NCBI GenBank assembly: GCA_963826475.1
Contig: CAWGXC010000003.1
Span: 992,001-1,056,000, forward strand
Source of the DNA: RHKX01 sp963826475
Lineage (GTDB): Bacteria; Actinomycetota; Thermoleophilia; Solirubrobacterales; 70-9
Reading direction: 5' to 3'
DNA: 64,000 nt
The notes under the pieces are model-generated. The model had not been told where the DNA came from, did no database searches, and saw nothing but the letters and a program-made list of their open reading frames with translations. Below, one piece after another: positions 16,771 to 25,041 of this stretch. Numbering within the stretch: the first letter of the stretch is position 1; each line of letters opens with the position of its first letter. A program made the position numbers and the translations under genes.

Positions 16771-16843
16771 TACCGCTACGGGGATTCGAACCCCGGTTTC
16801 CGGACTGAGAATCCAGCGTCCTAGTCCCCTAGACGATAGCGGC
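16771..16843 (-). tRNA. tRNA-Glu (anticodon CTC)
   Basis: 73-nt minus-strand cloverleaf: acceptor GCCGCTA/TAGCGGT with one G-T pair, discriminator A, D-loop TCTAGGGGACTAGGA, anticodon loop TTCTCAG in stem CTGGA/TCCGG, and T-arm CGGGGTTCGAATCCCCG. CCA is not encoded. A terminator follows directly. Confidence 0.95.
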
Positions 16844-16904
16844 GCGCGGGCGGCAGTCTAGCAATGAGGTACCCGTGCGCCGAGCCGGGGTTCGAGGTGC
16901 CGGC

Positions 16905-17816
16905 TCAGGCGTGGGCAGGCTGGCGAACTCGCAGGGCCCGGGCCAGGAAGGCCTGCTGATCCACGATGGTCCGCTCGAAGAGCTCGCCGACGTAGACGTC
17001 GAAATGGTCCCACTCGACGCCGTAGTCGATGCTCTCGCCGCCGGGGGCTCGGTCCGCCATGCGGAGGGCCGGACCCACCGGCGTGACGGTGTCGCCGCCG
17101 ACCGCGCAGACGAGCAGCGGGCAGCTGACCTTCCCCGCGCTGCGGGCCGGCAGATAGCGGCCGAGCTCCAGCACACCTCGTCCGCAGAACTCGTTGCGGA
17201 AGCTCGAGGGTGGGTCGAACAGCGCCCGGTAGCCGTCATGTGCGCCGGGCTGCGACATCGCCGCCCCCTTTCCGGGCGGCGCGACGATCGGAATCCGCAG
17301 GGGTTCGCCGGCAGTGAGCGCGGCGAGGCCATCGAGCAGGCCGGCCGCCGAAAGTCGCAGCGTCTCCCTCAGCCCCGCCGCCTTCAGCGCGGAGGGGCCA
17401 TCGGTGAACGGCGCCTGGGAGACGACCGCGGCGATCCGGTCATCGCCGGCGGCGACCTTGACCACGTGGCCGCCTCCGAGCGAGGTGCCCCAGATCGCGA
17501 CCCGCTCGGGATCCACGCCCTCGAGAGAGCGTGCGAAGGCGATCGCGGCCCGCCAGTCGGCGAGTTGGCGAGAGATCGAAAGCAGCTGGCGCGGCTGGCC
17601 TTCGCTGTCGCCAAAGTGCCGGTAGTCGAAGACGACGGCCGCAATGCCCACGTCCACGAACCGCTCGGCGTAGGCCGCGAGCCTGCCCTCCCTCGTACCG
17701 CCGAAGCCGTGGGCGAGGACCACGCAGGGATGTGGTCCCTCTCCATCCGGGCGGTAGAGCCATGCGGCGCAGCGATCACCCCCGGAGTCGAAACCCGTGT
17801 CCTCCCGCTCTCTCAT
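16905..17816 (-). CDS. Alpha/beta hydrolase (dienelactone hydrolase / acetyl-xylan-esterase-like)
   Basis: 303 aa, cytosolic. The order is oxyanion region 'VVLAHGFGGTREG' (about 31-43), nucleophile elbow 'GTSLGGGHV' (Ser about 111) and catalytic His in 'WDHFDVYVG' near 270, with the acid likely in 'VGGDTVTP'. The strand/helix spacing fits the family. The substrate cannot be told from sequence; relatives include esterases and peptidase-S15-type acyl hydrolases. It stands alone, between tRNA-Glu and the terminator of the PucR-like gene. Confidence 0.8.
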   Translation of the reverse strand: MREREDTGFDSGGDRCAAWLYRPDGEGPHPCVVLAHGFGGTREGRLAAYAERFVDVGIAAVVFDYRHFGDSEGQPRQLLSISRQLADWRAAIAFARSLEGVDPERVAIWGTSLGGGHVVKVAAGDDRIAAVVSQAPFTDGPSALKAAGLRETLRLSAAGLLDGLAALTAGEPLRIPIVAPPGKGAAMSQPGAHDGYRALFDPPSSFRNEFCGRGVLELGRYLPARSAGKVSCPLLVCAVGGDTVTPVGPALRMADRAPGGESIDYGVEWDHFDVYVGELFERTIVDQQAFLARALRVRQPAHA

Positions 17817-17870
17817 GCGATCGAAGCTACTCCGTCACGAACTACTGGGCTGAAGGCATGAAAAGAAAGG

Positions 17871-17902
17871 CGCCCGACGCCGCGGGGGATCGGCGCCGGG
17901 CG
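17871..17902 (-). terminator. Rho-independent terminator of the PucR-like gene
   Basis: A 12-bp stem with one mismatch, CGCCCGACGCCG (17871-17882) against CGGCGCCGGGCG (17891-17902). On the minus strand it is followed by a T-rich stretch (CCTTTCTTTTC). It lies ~100 nt after the stop of the gene at 17999-19246. Confidence 0.75.
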
Positions 17903-17998
17903 TCCTTAAGTGGAACATAGCATCCCGTTTAACACCGTGTCAAATTAGAGTTTCCAGGCCATTGAGCCGTTCGAGCGGAGGGGCCGGGCGATCACCGC

Positions 17999-19246
17999 TC
18001 AGGACCCGAGCAGCTCGCGGACGCGAAGGGCGGTCTCGACCTCGGCGCGGCACTCTGACGGGTGCGAGCCGAGCAACTCCGCGGCAGCGACGAGACGACG
18101 CGCGACGGTCTGCTCGTGCACGCCGAGCTGATGCGCCGTGGCCGCGCCGTTCTGACCGTGCCCGTAATAGACCGTCAGCGTCTGTCGCAAGAGCTCCTCG
18201 CGGCGACCGCCGTCGCGGAGATCGCCGAGGACGTGCGCCATGAAACGGCGCGAGGCCGACTCGCTCTGCATCGCGACGGCCTCGAGGGCCACCTCGCCGT
18301 ACCGGACGAGCCTACGACCCGTCCGTCGCGCCACCACATAGGCGTCACCCGCCTCGTCATGGGCCTGGCGGAAGCCTTCGCGACCGGCGGCGGGACCGGC
18401 GATGGCGATACCCGTGGCGCCCGCCTTGAACCGCTCGCTCAGCGCCGTGATGCCGCCCTCCCATTCACGCTTCCCGTACCAACCCCAGACGACCTCGTCG
18501 GTCGCCTGCAGGACGAGCGTGCTCGTTCCGAGCATCGTTCCCAGGAGGGCGAGCTCGCGCGCCGCCTCCTGACCCCACGCGATCGCCGCCACGTGGTCGA
18601 GGCTGAGGTCGTAGCCGAGCTCTCCCGACGCAACGCTCTCACCCTCGAGGATGCGCCGGGCCAGCTGCAGGCGGGCAATCGAGGCGCCGCCGCGCTCCGA
18701 ATGCTGCTCCCACTGACGATTGATCCAATCGACGAGTCGGTCTTCGTAGGCGAACAGAAACTGGGTCAGCTCACGAAGAATCCGCGGGCGGGCTTCCCGA
18801 TCGGGGAATTCCGCTACGACCTCGGCCCAAACCTCCGCCGCGACGGCCTGACCAATTCGGTAGGAGTGCAGCATCGCGCGCAGGCTCGCCCCGCCGTCGT
18901 GGGAGTCGCGCAACGTAACGACGTCTGCCGGGAACTCGTTCGAGGGGAGCCGCCGGTGCCGGACAGCGTCCGCCACCGCGGCCCGGGTCGTGGAGCCGTA
19001 GCTGCGGATCACCTCCCATACCTCGGGAGCCTCGAACTCCCGGAACTCCTCGACGTCGCGGCGAATCCTTCGCGCGGCCTCCTCCCCGACCCAGGCGGCG
19101 CGCCCCTGATAGGCGTCGGCAAGGGCGGGCCCCTCGCGCGGTCCACGGATTTCGTCGCTCACCACATTGCCGATCCCTGCCGCATCGGGGGCCGCGGTTT
19201 GATCCGCGACCCCCGATTCCCCCGAATCGGCATCCCTGCGGAGCAC
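17999..19246 (-). CDS. PucR/CdaR-type helix-turn-helix transcriptional regulator
   Basis: 415 aa from a GTG at 19246 with GGAG just upstream. The first ~300 residues are a helical plus GGDEF-like (inactive) sensor region as in PucR-family proteins. The C-terminus (about 355-412) is the HTH_30 module: 'LLRQTLTVYYGHGQNGAATAH' region followed by 'LGVHEQTVARRL'. These regulators usually respond to a small metabolite and act on a neighbouring gene. This one is divergent from a secreted esterase-like gene across a 300-bp region, making that gene the natural candidate target. Confidence 0.8.
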   Translation of the reverse strand: MLRRDADSGESGVADQTAAPDAAGIGNVVSDEIRGPREGPALADAYQGRAAWVGEEAARRIRRDVEEFREFEAPEVWEVIRSYGSTTRAAVADAVRHRRLPSNEFPADVVTLRDSHDGGASLRAMLHSYRIGQAVAAEVWAEVVAEFPDREARPRILRELTQFLFAYEDRLVDWINRQWEQHSERGGASIARLQLARRILEGESVASGELGYDLSLDHVAAIAWGQEAARELALLGTMLGTSTLVLQATDEVVWGWYGKREWEGGITALSERFKAGATGIAIAGPAAGREGFRQAHDEAGDAYVVARRTGRRLVRYGEVALEAVAMQSESASRRFMAHVLGDLRDGGRREELLRQTLTVYYGHGQNGAATAHQLGVHEQTVARRLVAAAELLGSHPSECRAEVETALRVRELLGS

Positions 19247-19389
19247 GGAGCTCCGGCAGGAGCGGTGACGCCCGAGCGCTCAGACCTCAGGGTTTCTGAG
19301 GCCGGAACGCGCCCCCGCCAGCAACTGATCGAACTCTCGTCCCCAGTCGCCGCCGGGCATCGAAATGAAATTAAGCCAAAGCCGTGCGC

Positions 19390-19417
19390 TGCATTCAAGT
19401 GCATGAGACTTGCATTC
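19390..19417. promoter_or_regulatory. Candidate operator in the PucR/hydrolase divergent region
   Basis: The 300 bp between 19247 and 19546 hold no gene. Within a locally AT-rich patch, TGCATTC occurs at 19390-19396 and again at 19411-19417, exactly 21 bp apart (two helical turns). Between them lies a CAAGT...ACTTG inverted repeat. A TATGCT hexamer at 19419-19424 could be a -10 box. The position suits binding by the divergent PucR-like regulator. Confidence 0.35.
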
Positions 19418-19546
19418 TTATGCTCTCGGTGCAAGGAACTCCTACATTTCCTGCTTCTCGGAACCGGCGCTGGTCTCGGAGGGCCGCGTTACGCTGCGAT
19501 CAACGGGCGTGATCGCCGGGAAGCGCGGGCGGAAGCGAGGAGCGAG

Positions 19547-21571
19547 ATGCGGAGTCGAATCAGGGTTCAGGGTGGAGCGATCCTGGCGATGGCAGCGATT
19601 GCCATGCTGGGCTTCGCCGCGCCCCAGGCGAGCGCGTCGAAGGCGAAGAACCGTCGTTGCCTTGCCCCGGAGTCGTGGGTCGCCGGCACCACCAACCTGT
19701 GCCACGGAACGGTCGTCTACAACGACTACGTATTCGACGACCACGGGGCCGACACGGGAGAGGCGCTGACCAATCGCATCGGCAACCTCTCGCCGACCGC
19801 CGGCGACCAGCGATATCCGGTCGGCGAGGAGGCCACGGCCGACCTGGTCCGGCTGACCCTGCGGCCTCACGGCCACCGACTCCGGGTGAGGGCACTGCTG
19901 GATGCCCTCTACTCGAACCACTCGACCGTCCTTGCGATCGCCGTAGACACCGACAACGACAAGTCCACGGGAGGCGGAACCTGGGGCGACCTCGACGTCT
20001 CGAGCAGCGGCTGGGATCAGATTTCCTATCTGAAGCGCGGGAACGCGAAGAGGAACACGATCCGCGGCAGCATCCCGATGCCGAAGGGCAAGCGCTGGCG
20101 GGTGCAGGCGGTGACCGCGTCCGCGGGGAGCGGTCAGGTCATGAACGTGGCGTTTCGCACCCCCGACGAGCGCAGCCGCTTCGGCGAGAGCGCCAGTTCC
20201 CCGGGCACCGCCGTCGGAGCCTGGTTCGAGGACGAGCAGGCCACCGCGCTCGCCAGCGGAGACATCTCCCGCTTCGGCAAGACGATCACGCGGTCGAAGC
20301 TGGTCAAGCGGCGCACGCACCTCGCCAGGGTCAAAAGCGGATTCCACGAGCGCGTGTACCGCTCCGCCTACACGCTGCCTCCCGGTGAGGGGGTGAGCTA
20401 CGCCGGCGTGCCCGGCCGTGGCGACGGCGGCTCGGGCGCGTCGCTCGGCTTCGAGCAGAAGTTCAACTTCCTCGGCCGCTATCAGCCCTATGGGATCTAC
20501 CTGCCGAAGCGGCCCGGCCCGCACGGAATCCAGATGCTCTTCCACGGCTCCGGGGCCAATCTGGCCAGCCTCGTGGGGCAACCCGGGATGCAGGACCGGT
20601 TCGGGGAGGCTCTCAACCGGATCCTCGTCGTGCCCGAGGGCCGCGGAACCGAGGGCTGGGGCTCCGACATCTCCGAACGCGACCAGCTCGACGTCATTCG
20701 TGACGTGCAGAGGACCTACGACGTCGACCGCGATCGCGTGCTCGCCGGCGGCTATTCCCAGGGCGGCTACTCCACCTATCGGTTCGCGAGCCTGCACCCG
20801 GACATGTTTGCGGGCGCGGTCGACTGGGTCGGCTTCACCGGTGACGCCGCCAACGGCAACCCCGCGGGGGCCCACTACACCGCGGGAGCCGTCGGCAACG
20901 CGATCGACCTGATCCCGAACCTGCTCAACGTCCCGACGGTGATGCTCTACTCCGGCGAGGACGAGCTCGTCCAAGCCAACCAGGCCGTCGCCATCGACGC
21001 AGCCTTCGCAGCCACCGACAACATCTATCGCTACTACTTCCACCCCGCCGCGGAGCACCTGACATATGCCGGGCTCGACGACTGGCGCAAGGAATCGCTC
21101 TATTCAGCCGACCTCGAGCGGGTGCGGAACCCCGCGCGGGTCGTCTTCGGCACGGCGCCCTTCCTCGACTCGCCCAAATATGGGCTCGTCCACGACCACG
21201 CCTATTGGATCTCGAGGCTGCGTACGAGCGGCGGGGCGACCGACTACGGCACCGCCGACCTGACGAGCGCCGGCTGCGGCGGCTCGATCCCGCAGCTGGA
21301 GACCTCCGCCGGCCAGGGAACCGATCCGGTGCCCTGGACCAGCGACGACCAGCATGTGGCCTCGACCGCGCCGCTGACCGCTGAGCCCAGGCTGAGCGGC
21401 ACGATGGTGGGCGTCTCGGCGCTGCGGATCGATGCCAAGCGAGCCTGCCTCGAGGGTAAAACGGTCCACTACGAGATCGGGAGCGATGTGCCGGCGCAGA
21501 TCACCCTCTCCGACGGGCGCCGAATCCGGATCGACGCCGGCGGCATGACCACCGGAACCCTGCAGAAGTAG
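19547..21571 (+). CDS. Large secreted alpha/beta hydrolase (esterase/peptidase-like)
   Basis: 674 aa from the ATG at 19547, preceded by AGGAG. An open frame continues far upstream but is antisense to the PucR-like gene. The signal peptide ends near 'PQASAS' (about 31). Residues about 40-300 form a beta-rich N-terminal region ('DYVFDDHGADTG', 'VDTDNDKSTGGGTWGDL'), like the substrate-binding modules of some extracellular glycan enzymes. Residues about 320-560 are an esterase-type hydrolase domain with 'LFHGSGANLASL', nucleophile 'GGYSQGGYS' and late His in 'PAAEHLTYA'. The substrate is unknown; a polymer (polyester, glycan ester or peptide) is plausible. Confidence 0.72.
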   Translation: MRSRIRVQGGAILAMAAIAMLGFAAPQASASKAKNRRCLAPESWVAGTTNLCHGTVVYNDYVFDDHGADTGEALTNRIGNLSPTAGDQRYPVGEEATADLVRLTLRPHGHRLRVRALLDALYSNHSTVLAIAVDTDNDKSTGGGTWGDLDVSSSGWDQISYLKRGNAKRNTIRGSIPMPKGKRWRVQAVTASAGSGQVMNVAFRTPDERSRFGESASSPGTAVGAWFEDEQATALASGDISRFGKTITRSKLVKRRTHLARVKSGFHERVYRSAYTLPPGEGVSYAGVPGRGDGGSGASLGFEQKFNFLGRYQPYGIYLPKRPGPHGIQMLFHGSGANLASLVGQPGMQDRFGEALNRILVVPEGRGTEGWGSDISERDQLDVIRDVQRTYDVDRDRVLAGGYSQGGYSTYRFASLHPDMFAGAVDWVGFTGDAANGNPAGAHYTAGAVGNAIDLIPNLLNVPTVMLYSGEDELVQANQAVAIDAAFAATDNIYRYYFHPAAEHLTYAGLDDWRKESLYSADLERVRNPARVVFGTAPFLDSPKYGLVHDHAYWISRLRTSGGATDYGTADLTSAGCGGSIPQLETSAGQGTDPVPWTSDDQHVASTAPLTAEPRLSGTMVGVSALRIDAKRACLEGKTVHYEIGSDVPAQITLSDGRRIRIDAGGMTTGTLQK

Positions 21572-21620
21572 GGACTCCGAGGACCCCGGCGGACAAACCC
21601 TAGATTGGTCCCGATTGGGA

Positions 21621-21649
21621 TTGCGGAATTCGTTCTCCGGGACTATTCT
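21621..21649 (+). promoter_or_regulatory. Sigma-70-type promoter of the cupredoxin gene
   Basis: TTGCGG (-35, 21621-21626), a 17-bp spacer and TATTCT (-10, 21644-21649). Transcription would start near 21656, leaving a ~33-nt leader with an AAGGAG ribosome-binding site before the ATG at 21689. Confidence 0.6.
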
Positions 21650-21688
21650 GCGCGCGTCTAAATCACCTCACACAAGGAGTGACCCAAG

Positions 21689-22252
21689 ATGCGCATTGCT
21701 CATCTTCGGCGGGCAGGGGCTCTGACAGCCGTTACGGCTGTCGGCGTGATCGGCTTCGCCACCGTCGGCGGGGCATCTGCCAAGCCGGCTCAGAAGGCGG
21801 ACGAGGGAACGGCCGCCACAATCACGATGGCGGCGGACGGCAAGAACCTCATGTTCACCGGGCCCCGCAAGGTCAGCTCAGGCTCGCAGCTGACGATCGT
21901 CAACGCGACCGATCCCTCGAAGGTCGGCCCGCACACGTTCACGCTGGTGAAGAAGAAGAACCTGCCAGAGGGAAAACAGGAGATCAAGGACTGCGCGAAG
22001 TTCAAGACACCGCTTTGCGTTCAGATCGCCAAGGATCACAAGGTGAACCTGGAGACCGGCGCCGTCGGCAAGCCCGTCGTTGACGTCAGGAAGAAGGGTT
22101 GGGACAAGGGGTACGGAAAGTCCGGCGACTCCTGGGTCGCGCAGACCGAAGGCGACACCAACAAGCGCGTCGTCTCCGCCAAGCCCGGAACGACGCTCTA
22201 CTACTTCTGCGACGTTCACCCGTTCATGCAAGGCAAGCTCAAGGTCAAGTAG
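21689..22252 (+). CDS. Exported cupredoxin (type 1 copper protein)
   Basis: 187 aa. The signal peptide ends at 'GGASAKP' (about 31). The mature part is a plastocyanin/azurin-like domain with all four type-1 copper ligands in place: His82 ('GPHTF'), Cys174 ('YYFCDVHPFM'), His177 and Met180. An ~60-residue insert with two Cys (101 and 110) lies between the first and second half, larger than in plastocyanin. The multicopper oxidase gene follows directly, so this protein may donate electrons to, or accept them from, that oxidase. A good promoter and AAGGAG precede it. Confidence 0.85.
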   Translation: MRIAHLRRAGALTAVTAVGVIGFATVGGASAKPAQKADEGTAATITMAADGKNLMFTGPRKVSSGSQLTIVNATDPSKVGPHTFTLVKKKNLPEGKQEIKDCAKFKTPLCVQIAKDHKVNLETGAVGKPVVDVRKKGWDKGYGKSGDSWVAQTEGDTNKRVVSAKPGTTLYYFCDVHPFMQGKLKVK

Positions 22253-22263
22253 CAGGGTCCCTC

Positions 22264-23883
22264 CTGGACCACGATGAACAGTTCGGCGACGCTCCCGGAG
22301 AGTCGAACCTCTCCGGGAGCTCCCGCCTGAGCAGGAGACGGCTTCTCGCCACCGCCGCGGGTGGTGCCGCCGCCCTCGCGGCGCCCTCATACCTGCGCGG
22401 AACGGGCGCCTTCCTCGCGAGCGCGAAGCCCGGCGAGCCGACGCCGTTCGGCCCGAAGCTGCCGATCCCGCGCGTGCTCACCTCCGCCGAGATCAACCTG
22501 CCGATCGTCGAGGCCGAGATCCCCGTGCTGCCGGGAGCGAGGACGCGAATGTGGACGTACGGCGGGGACTTTCCGGGCCCGACGATCCGTCGCCCCACCG
22601 GGGAGACGACCCGGGTGACCTTCACCCATCGCCTGCCTGAGGAGGTCGGAGAGCTCACCGTCCATCTGCACGGAGGCCACAACGCCTCCGACGACGACGG
22701 CCAGCCCGGAGGACTGACGCGCCTTCAGCCCCGGTCGCTCTATTGCGACATCTCCCCCAGGCTCACCTCGAGGCAATCGGGCAACGATCTGCTCATCGCT
22801 CCGGGTGCGAGGCGCACCTACACCTACGATTTCCTCGAGAACGGCGGGCGCGAACGCGGCGCGATGCACTGGTATCACGACCATCGCCTCGACAACACCG
22901 GCCGCAACAACTGGCACGGGCTCAACGGGATGTGGATCTCCGACGACGAGCTCGACGGCTCCCTCCCGCTTCCACGAGGCCGGCGCGACATCCCGCTGAT
23001 GATCAGCGATCGGTCGTTCGATGCGCACAACCAGCTGACCGATCCCTTCGGTGGGCTCGCTCACGCTCCCGACGACGGCGTCACCGGCCGTCACATCCTC
23101 GTCAACGGCGCGATCCTCCCCCATCACTCCGTGCACGCCTGCCGCCACCGGCTGCGGATCCTGAACGCGTCGAACTTCCGCTCCTACAACCTGAAGCTCA
23201 GCGGGGGGGCGACGATGACGCAGATCGGCACGGAGTCCGGGTTGATCCAGCGGCCCATCCCGCGAAGGAGGATCCTGATCGGCCCCGCCGAGCGCGTCGA
23301 CCTGATCGTCGACTTCAGCGCCGCCAAGCACAGCAACGTCGAGCTGCGCAGCGCCCCCCGTCGCGGCGGCCCGCAGAAGCTCGGCTCGAGGACCTACGTG
23401 GGACCCTTGATGCAGTTCCGAGTCGGTAAGCGGATCCGCGACACCACGTCGATCCCATCGCAACTGCAGGCCCTGCCGAGCTGGGTCGACGCGATCGACC
23501 CGGAGCCGGCGCACGAGTGGCGGATATCGGTTGGATCCGGCTTCGCCCCGACCTGGTTGATCAATGGCCGCACATACGACCCCTCGTACGTAGATCATCG
23601 TCCGCGCCTCGGCACGGTGGAGACGTGGCGGCTCGTCAACGCGACCGAGGTCGCTCACCTGCTTCACCTCCATCACACCGACTGGTACCTGCTGTCGCGC
23701 AACGGGCAGCCCCCGCCGCTGTACGAGGACTGCCTGAAGGAGACGTTCTTCATGGATCCCGGCGACGAGCTGTTGGTCGCCGGTCGCTTCAGCGATTACG
23801 CCGGCAAGTACGTGGTCCACTGCCACATGCTCGACCACGAAGATCACGGCCTGATGTCTCAGTTCGAGACGGTCATCCAGTAG
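22264..23883 (+). CDS. Tat-exported multicopper oxidase (CotA/bilirubin-oxidase-like)
   Basis: About 540 aa. A twin-arginine signal ('SRRRLLATAAGG') is followed by three cupredoxin domains. All four copper motifs are seen: HLHGGH, WYHDHR, 'HLLHLHHTDW' and 'HCHMLDHEDHGLM', giving the T1, T2 and T3 centres of a laccase-type enzyme that reduces O2 while oxidising phenols, bilirubin or metal ions. The start is a problem: between the cupredoxin stop and the twin arginines there is no in-frame ATG, GTG or TTG. I place it at CTG 22264 (AGGG seven bases upstream), but an ATG at 22274 in another frame plus a one-base sequence error is an equal possibility. Confidence 0.85.
   Translation: MDHDEQFGDAPGESNLSGSSRLSRRRLLATAAGGAAALAAPSYLRGTGAFLASAKPGEPTPFGPKLPIPRVLTSAEINLPIVEAEIPVLPGARTRMWTYGGDFPGPTIRRPTGETTRVTFTHRLPEEVGELTVHLHGGHNASDDDGQPGGLTRLQPRSLYCDISPRLTSRQSGNDLLIAPGARRTYTYDFLENGGRERGAMHWYHDHRLDNTGRNNWHGLNGMWISDDELDGSLPLPRGRRDIPLMISDRSFDAHNQLTDPFGGLAHAPDDGVTGRHILVNGAILPHHSVHACRHRLRILNASNFRSYNLKLSGGATMTQIGTESGLIQRPIPRRRILIGPAERVDLIVDFSAAKHSNVELRSAPRRGGPQKLGSRTYVGPLMQFRVGKRIRDTTSIPSQLQALPSWVDAIDPEPAHEWRISVGSGFAPTWLINGRTYDPSYVDHRPRLGTVETWRLVNATEVAHLLHLHHTDWYLLSRNGQPPPLYEDCLKETFFMDPGDELLVAGRFSDYAGKYVVHCHMLDHEDHGLMSQFETVIQ
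22291..22320 (+). terminator. Strong 12-bp hairpin between cupredoxin and oxidase
   Basis: GCTCCCGGAGAG (22291-22302) pairs perfectly with CTCTCCGGGAGC (22309-22320) around loop TCGAAC. It lies 38 nt after the cupredoxin stop and inside the 5' end of the oxidase reading frame. No T-run follows, so it may attenuate or stabilise rather than terminate, and it may control translation of the oxidase. Confidence 0.6.
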
Positions 23884-23947
23884 CGGGCGCCGCCGAGGTC
23901 TCGCCAGCTCCGGGAGGCGAGCGCGCCCATTCAGGGATGATCGGAGA

Positions 23948-25039
23948 TCAGAGCGCGCCGGCGGCTCGCGCGCCGGCGATCGTCTCCCTCAGGGTCGACT
24001 CGGCGTCCCACTGCGGATCCCAGCCGAGCTCCTCACGTGCCTTGCGGGTGTCCATCAGGACGGGCAGGCGGAAGGTGGTCAGCCAGGCGGCCTCGGCGGG
24101 CAGACCGGGCAGCTTCGAGGCGACGCCGTCGAGGATGGCGACGGCCGAGCCCGGCACGGGCACCGACCACCACCCGAGCGCTCGCGACATGCGCGTGACG
24201 CTCATCGCGCCCTGACCGGCGAGGTTGTAACGCCCCGGCTTGCCCCTGCCCTCGGCTGCTGCGAGCAGTGCGGAAGCGACGTCATCGGTATGGACGAGCT
24301 GGAAGTCGACCCCCGGGTCGGGCAGGACGGGGCCGAGGAACGGCACCTGATCGAGGATCCTCCGGGCGAGCTTGAGCTGTCCGTACAGGGGCAGCATGCC
24401 GACCATCGTCTCGATCAGCGTGATCGCGCCCGCGCCCGCGACGATGCAGGGCCGAAAGACATAGGCGTCGACCTTGGAGCCCTTCAGGGTCTCGTCGAGG
24501 ACCTCCTCGAGCTCCGCCTTGTGAGCGGAGTAGTAGAAGCTGTCGGTGCCCCTCGTCGGCACGTCCTCCGTCAGCGGCTGCGGGTTGTCGGAGTGGAAGC
24601 CGTAAGCGGCGACCGACGACGTGTAGACGAGACGCTTCGCCTTTGCCGCGACCGTCGCCTCGAACACGTTGCGGCTGCCCTCGACATTGATCCGCTGGGC
24701 CTCCTTGGGATCGCCGATCAGGATGAAGGCCAGGTGCATGACGACGTCGGCGCCCCTGACCAGCGCGTCGACCGAGTCCCGGTCGAGCACGTCCCCCTGC
24801 TGGTAGGTGACCTTGCCACTCAGTCCATGCTCGCTCGGCTCGAACGGCCGGCGGGCCATGCCGATCACCTTGCCGACCTTCGGCGAGGCGTCCAGCGCAC
24901 GCAGCGCGGCGATCCCGATGTCCCCGGTGGGGCCTGTGACCGCCACGGTGAGCTTCTTCGGCTTCGCCTTGGCCTTAGATTTCGCAGCCGGCTTCGCCTT
25001 GGCGGACTTTCCCTTGGCGGACGTCTTCGTGTCGGGCAT
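23948..25039 (-). CDS. NAD-dependent epimerase/dehydratase (SDR) with Lys/Ala-rich N-terminal tail
   Basis: 363 aa from the ATG at 25039 (GGAGAG upstream). After a 28-residue tail made almost only of Lys, Ala, Ser and Pro comes an extended SDR domain. It has a glycine-rich NAD site 'VTGPTGDIG', 'VVMHLAF', 'YTSSVAAYG' and the catalytic YxxxK in 'YYSAHKAE'. The tail looks like a histone H1-type basic arm and is unusual in this family. The gene starts 2 nt after the ALDH-GMC fusion stop, so both are on one transcript; it may act on the same metabolite or its sugar/sterol-like product. The substrate is unknown. Confidence 0.82.
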   Translation of the reverse strand: MPDTKTSAKGKSAKAKPAAKSKAKAKPKKLTVAVTGPTGDIGIAALRALDASPKVGKVIGMARRPFEPSEHGLSGKVTYQQGDVLDRDSVDALVRGADVVMHLAFILIGDPKEAQRINVEGSRNVFEATVAAKAKRLVYTSSVAAYGFHSDNPQPLTEDVPTRGTDSFYYSAHKAELEEVLDETLKGSKVDAYVFRPCIVAGAGAITLIETMVGMLPLYGQLKLARRILDQVPFLGPVLPDPGVDFQLVHTDDVASALLAAAEGRGKPGRYNLAGQGAMSVTRMSRALGWWSVPVPGSAVAILDGVASKLPGLPAEAAWLTTFRLPVLMDTRKAREELGWDPQWDAESTLRETIAGARAAGAL

Positions 25040-25041
25040 AT

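Noticed and set aside
16771..16843. tRNA-Glu 3' end as an integration (att) site
   Set aside because: No integrase and no repeated tRNA 3' fragment nearby; neighbours look like ordinary core genes.
18062..19546. Very long open frame running into the secreted hydrolase gene, as if that protein were ~1170 aa
   Set aside because: The upstream part is antisense to the PucR-like gene, has no domain, and a clear AGGAG-ATG plus signal peptide sits at 19547.
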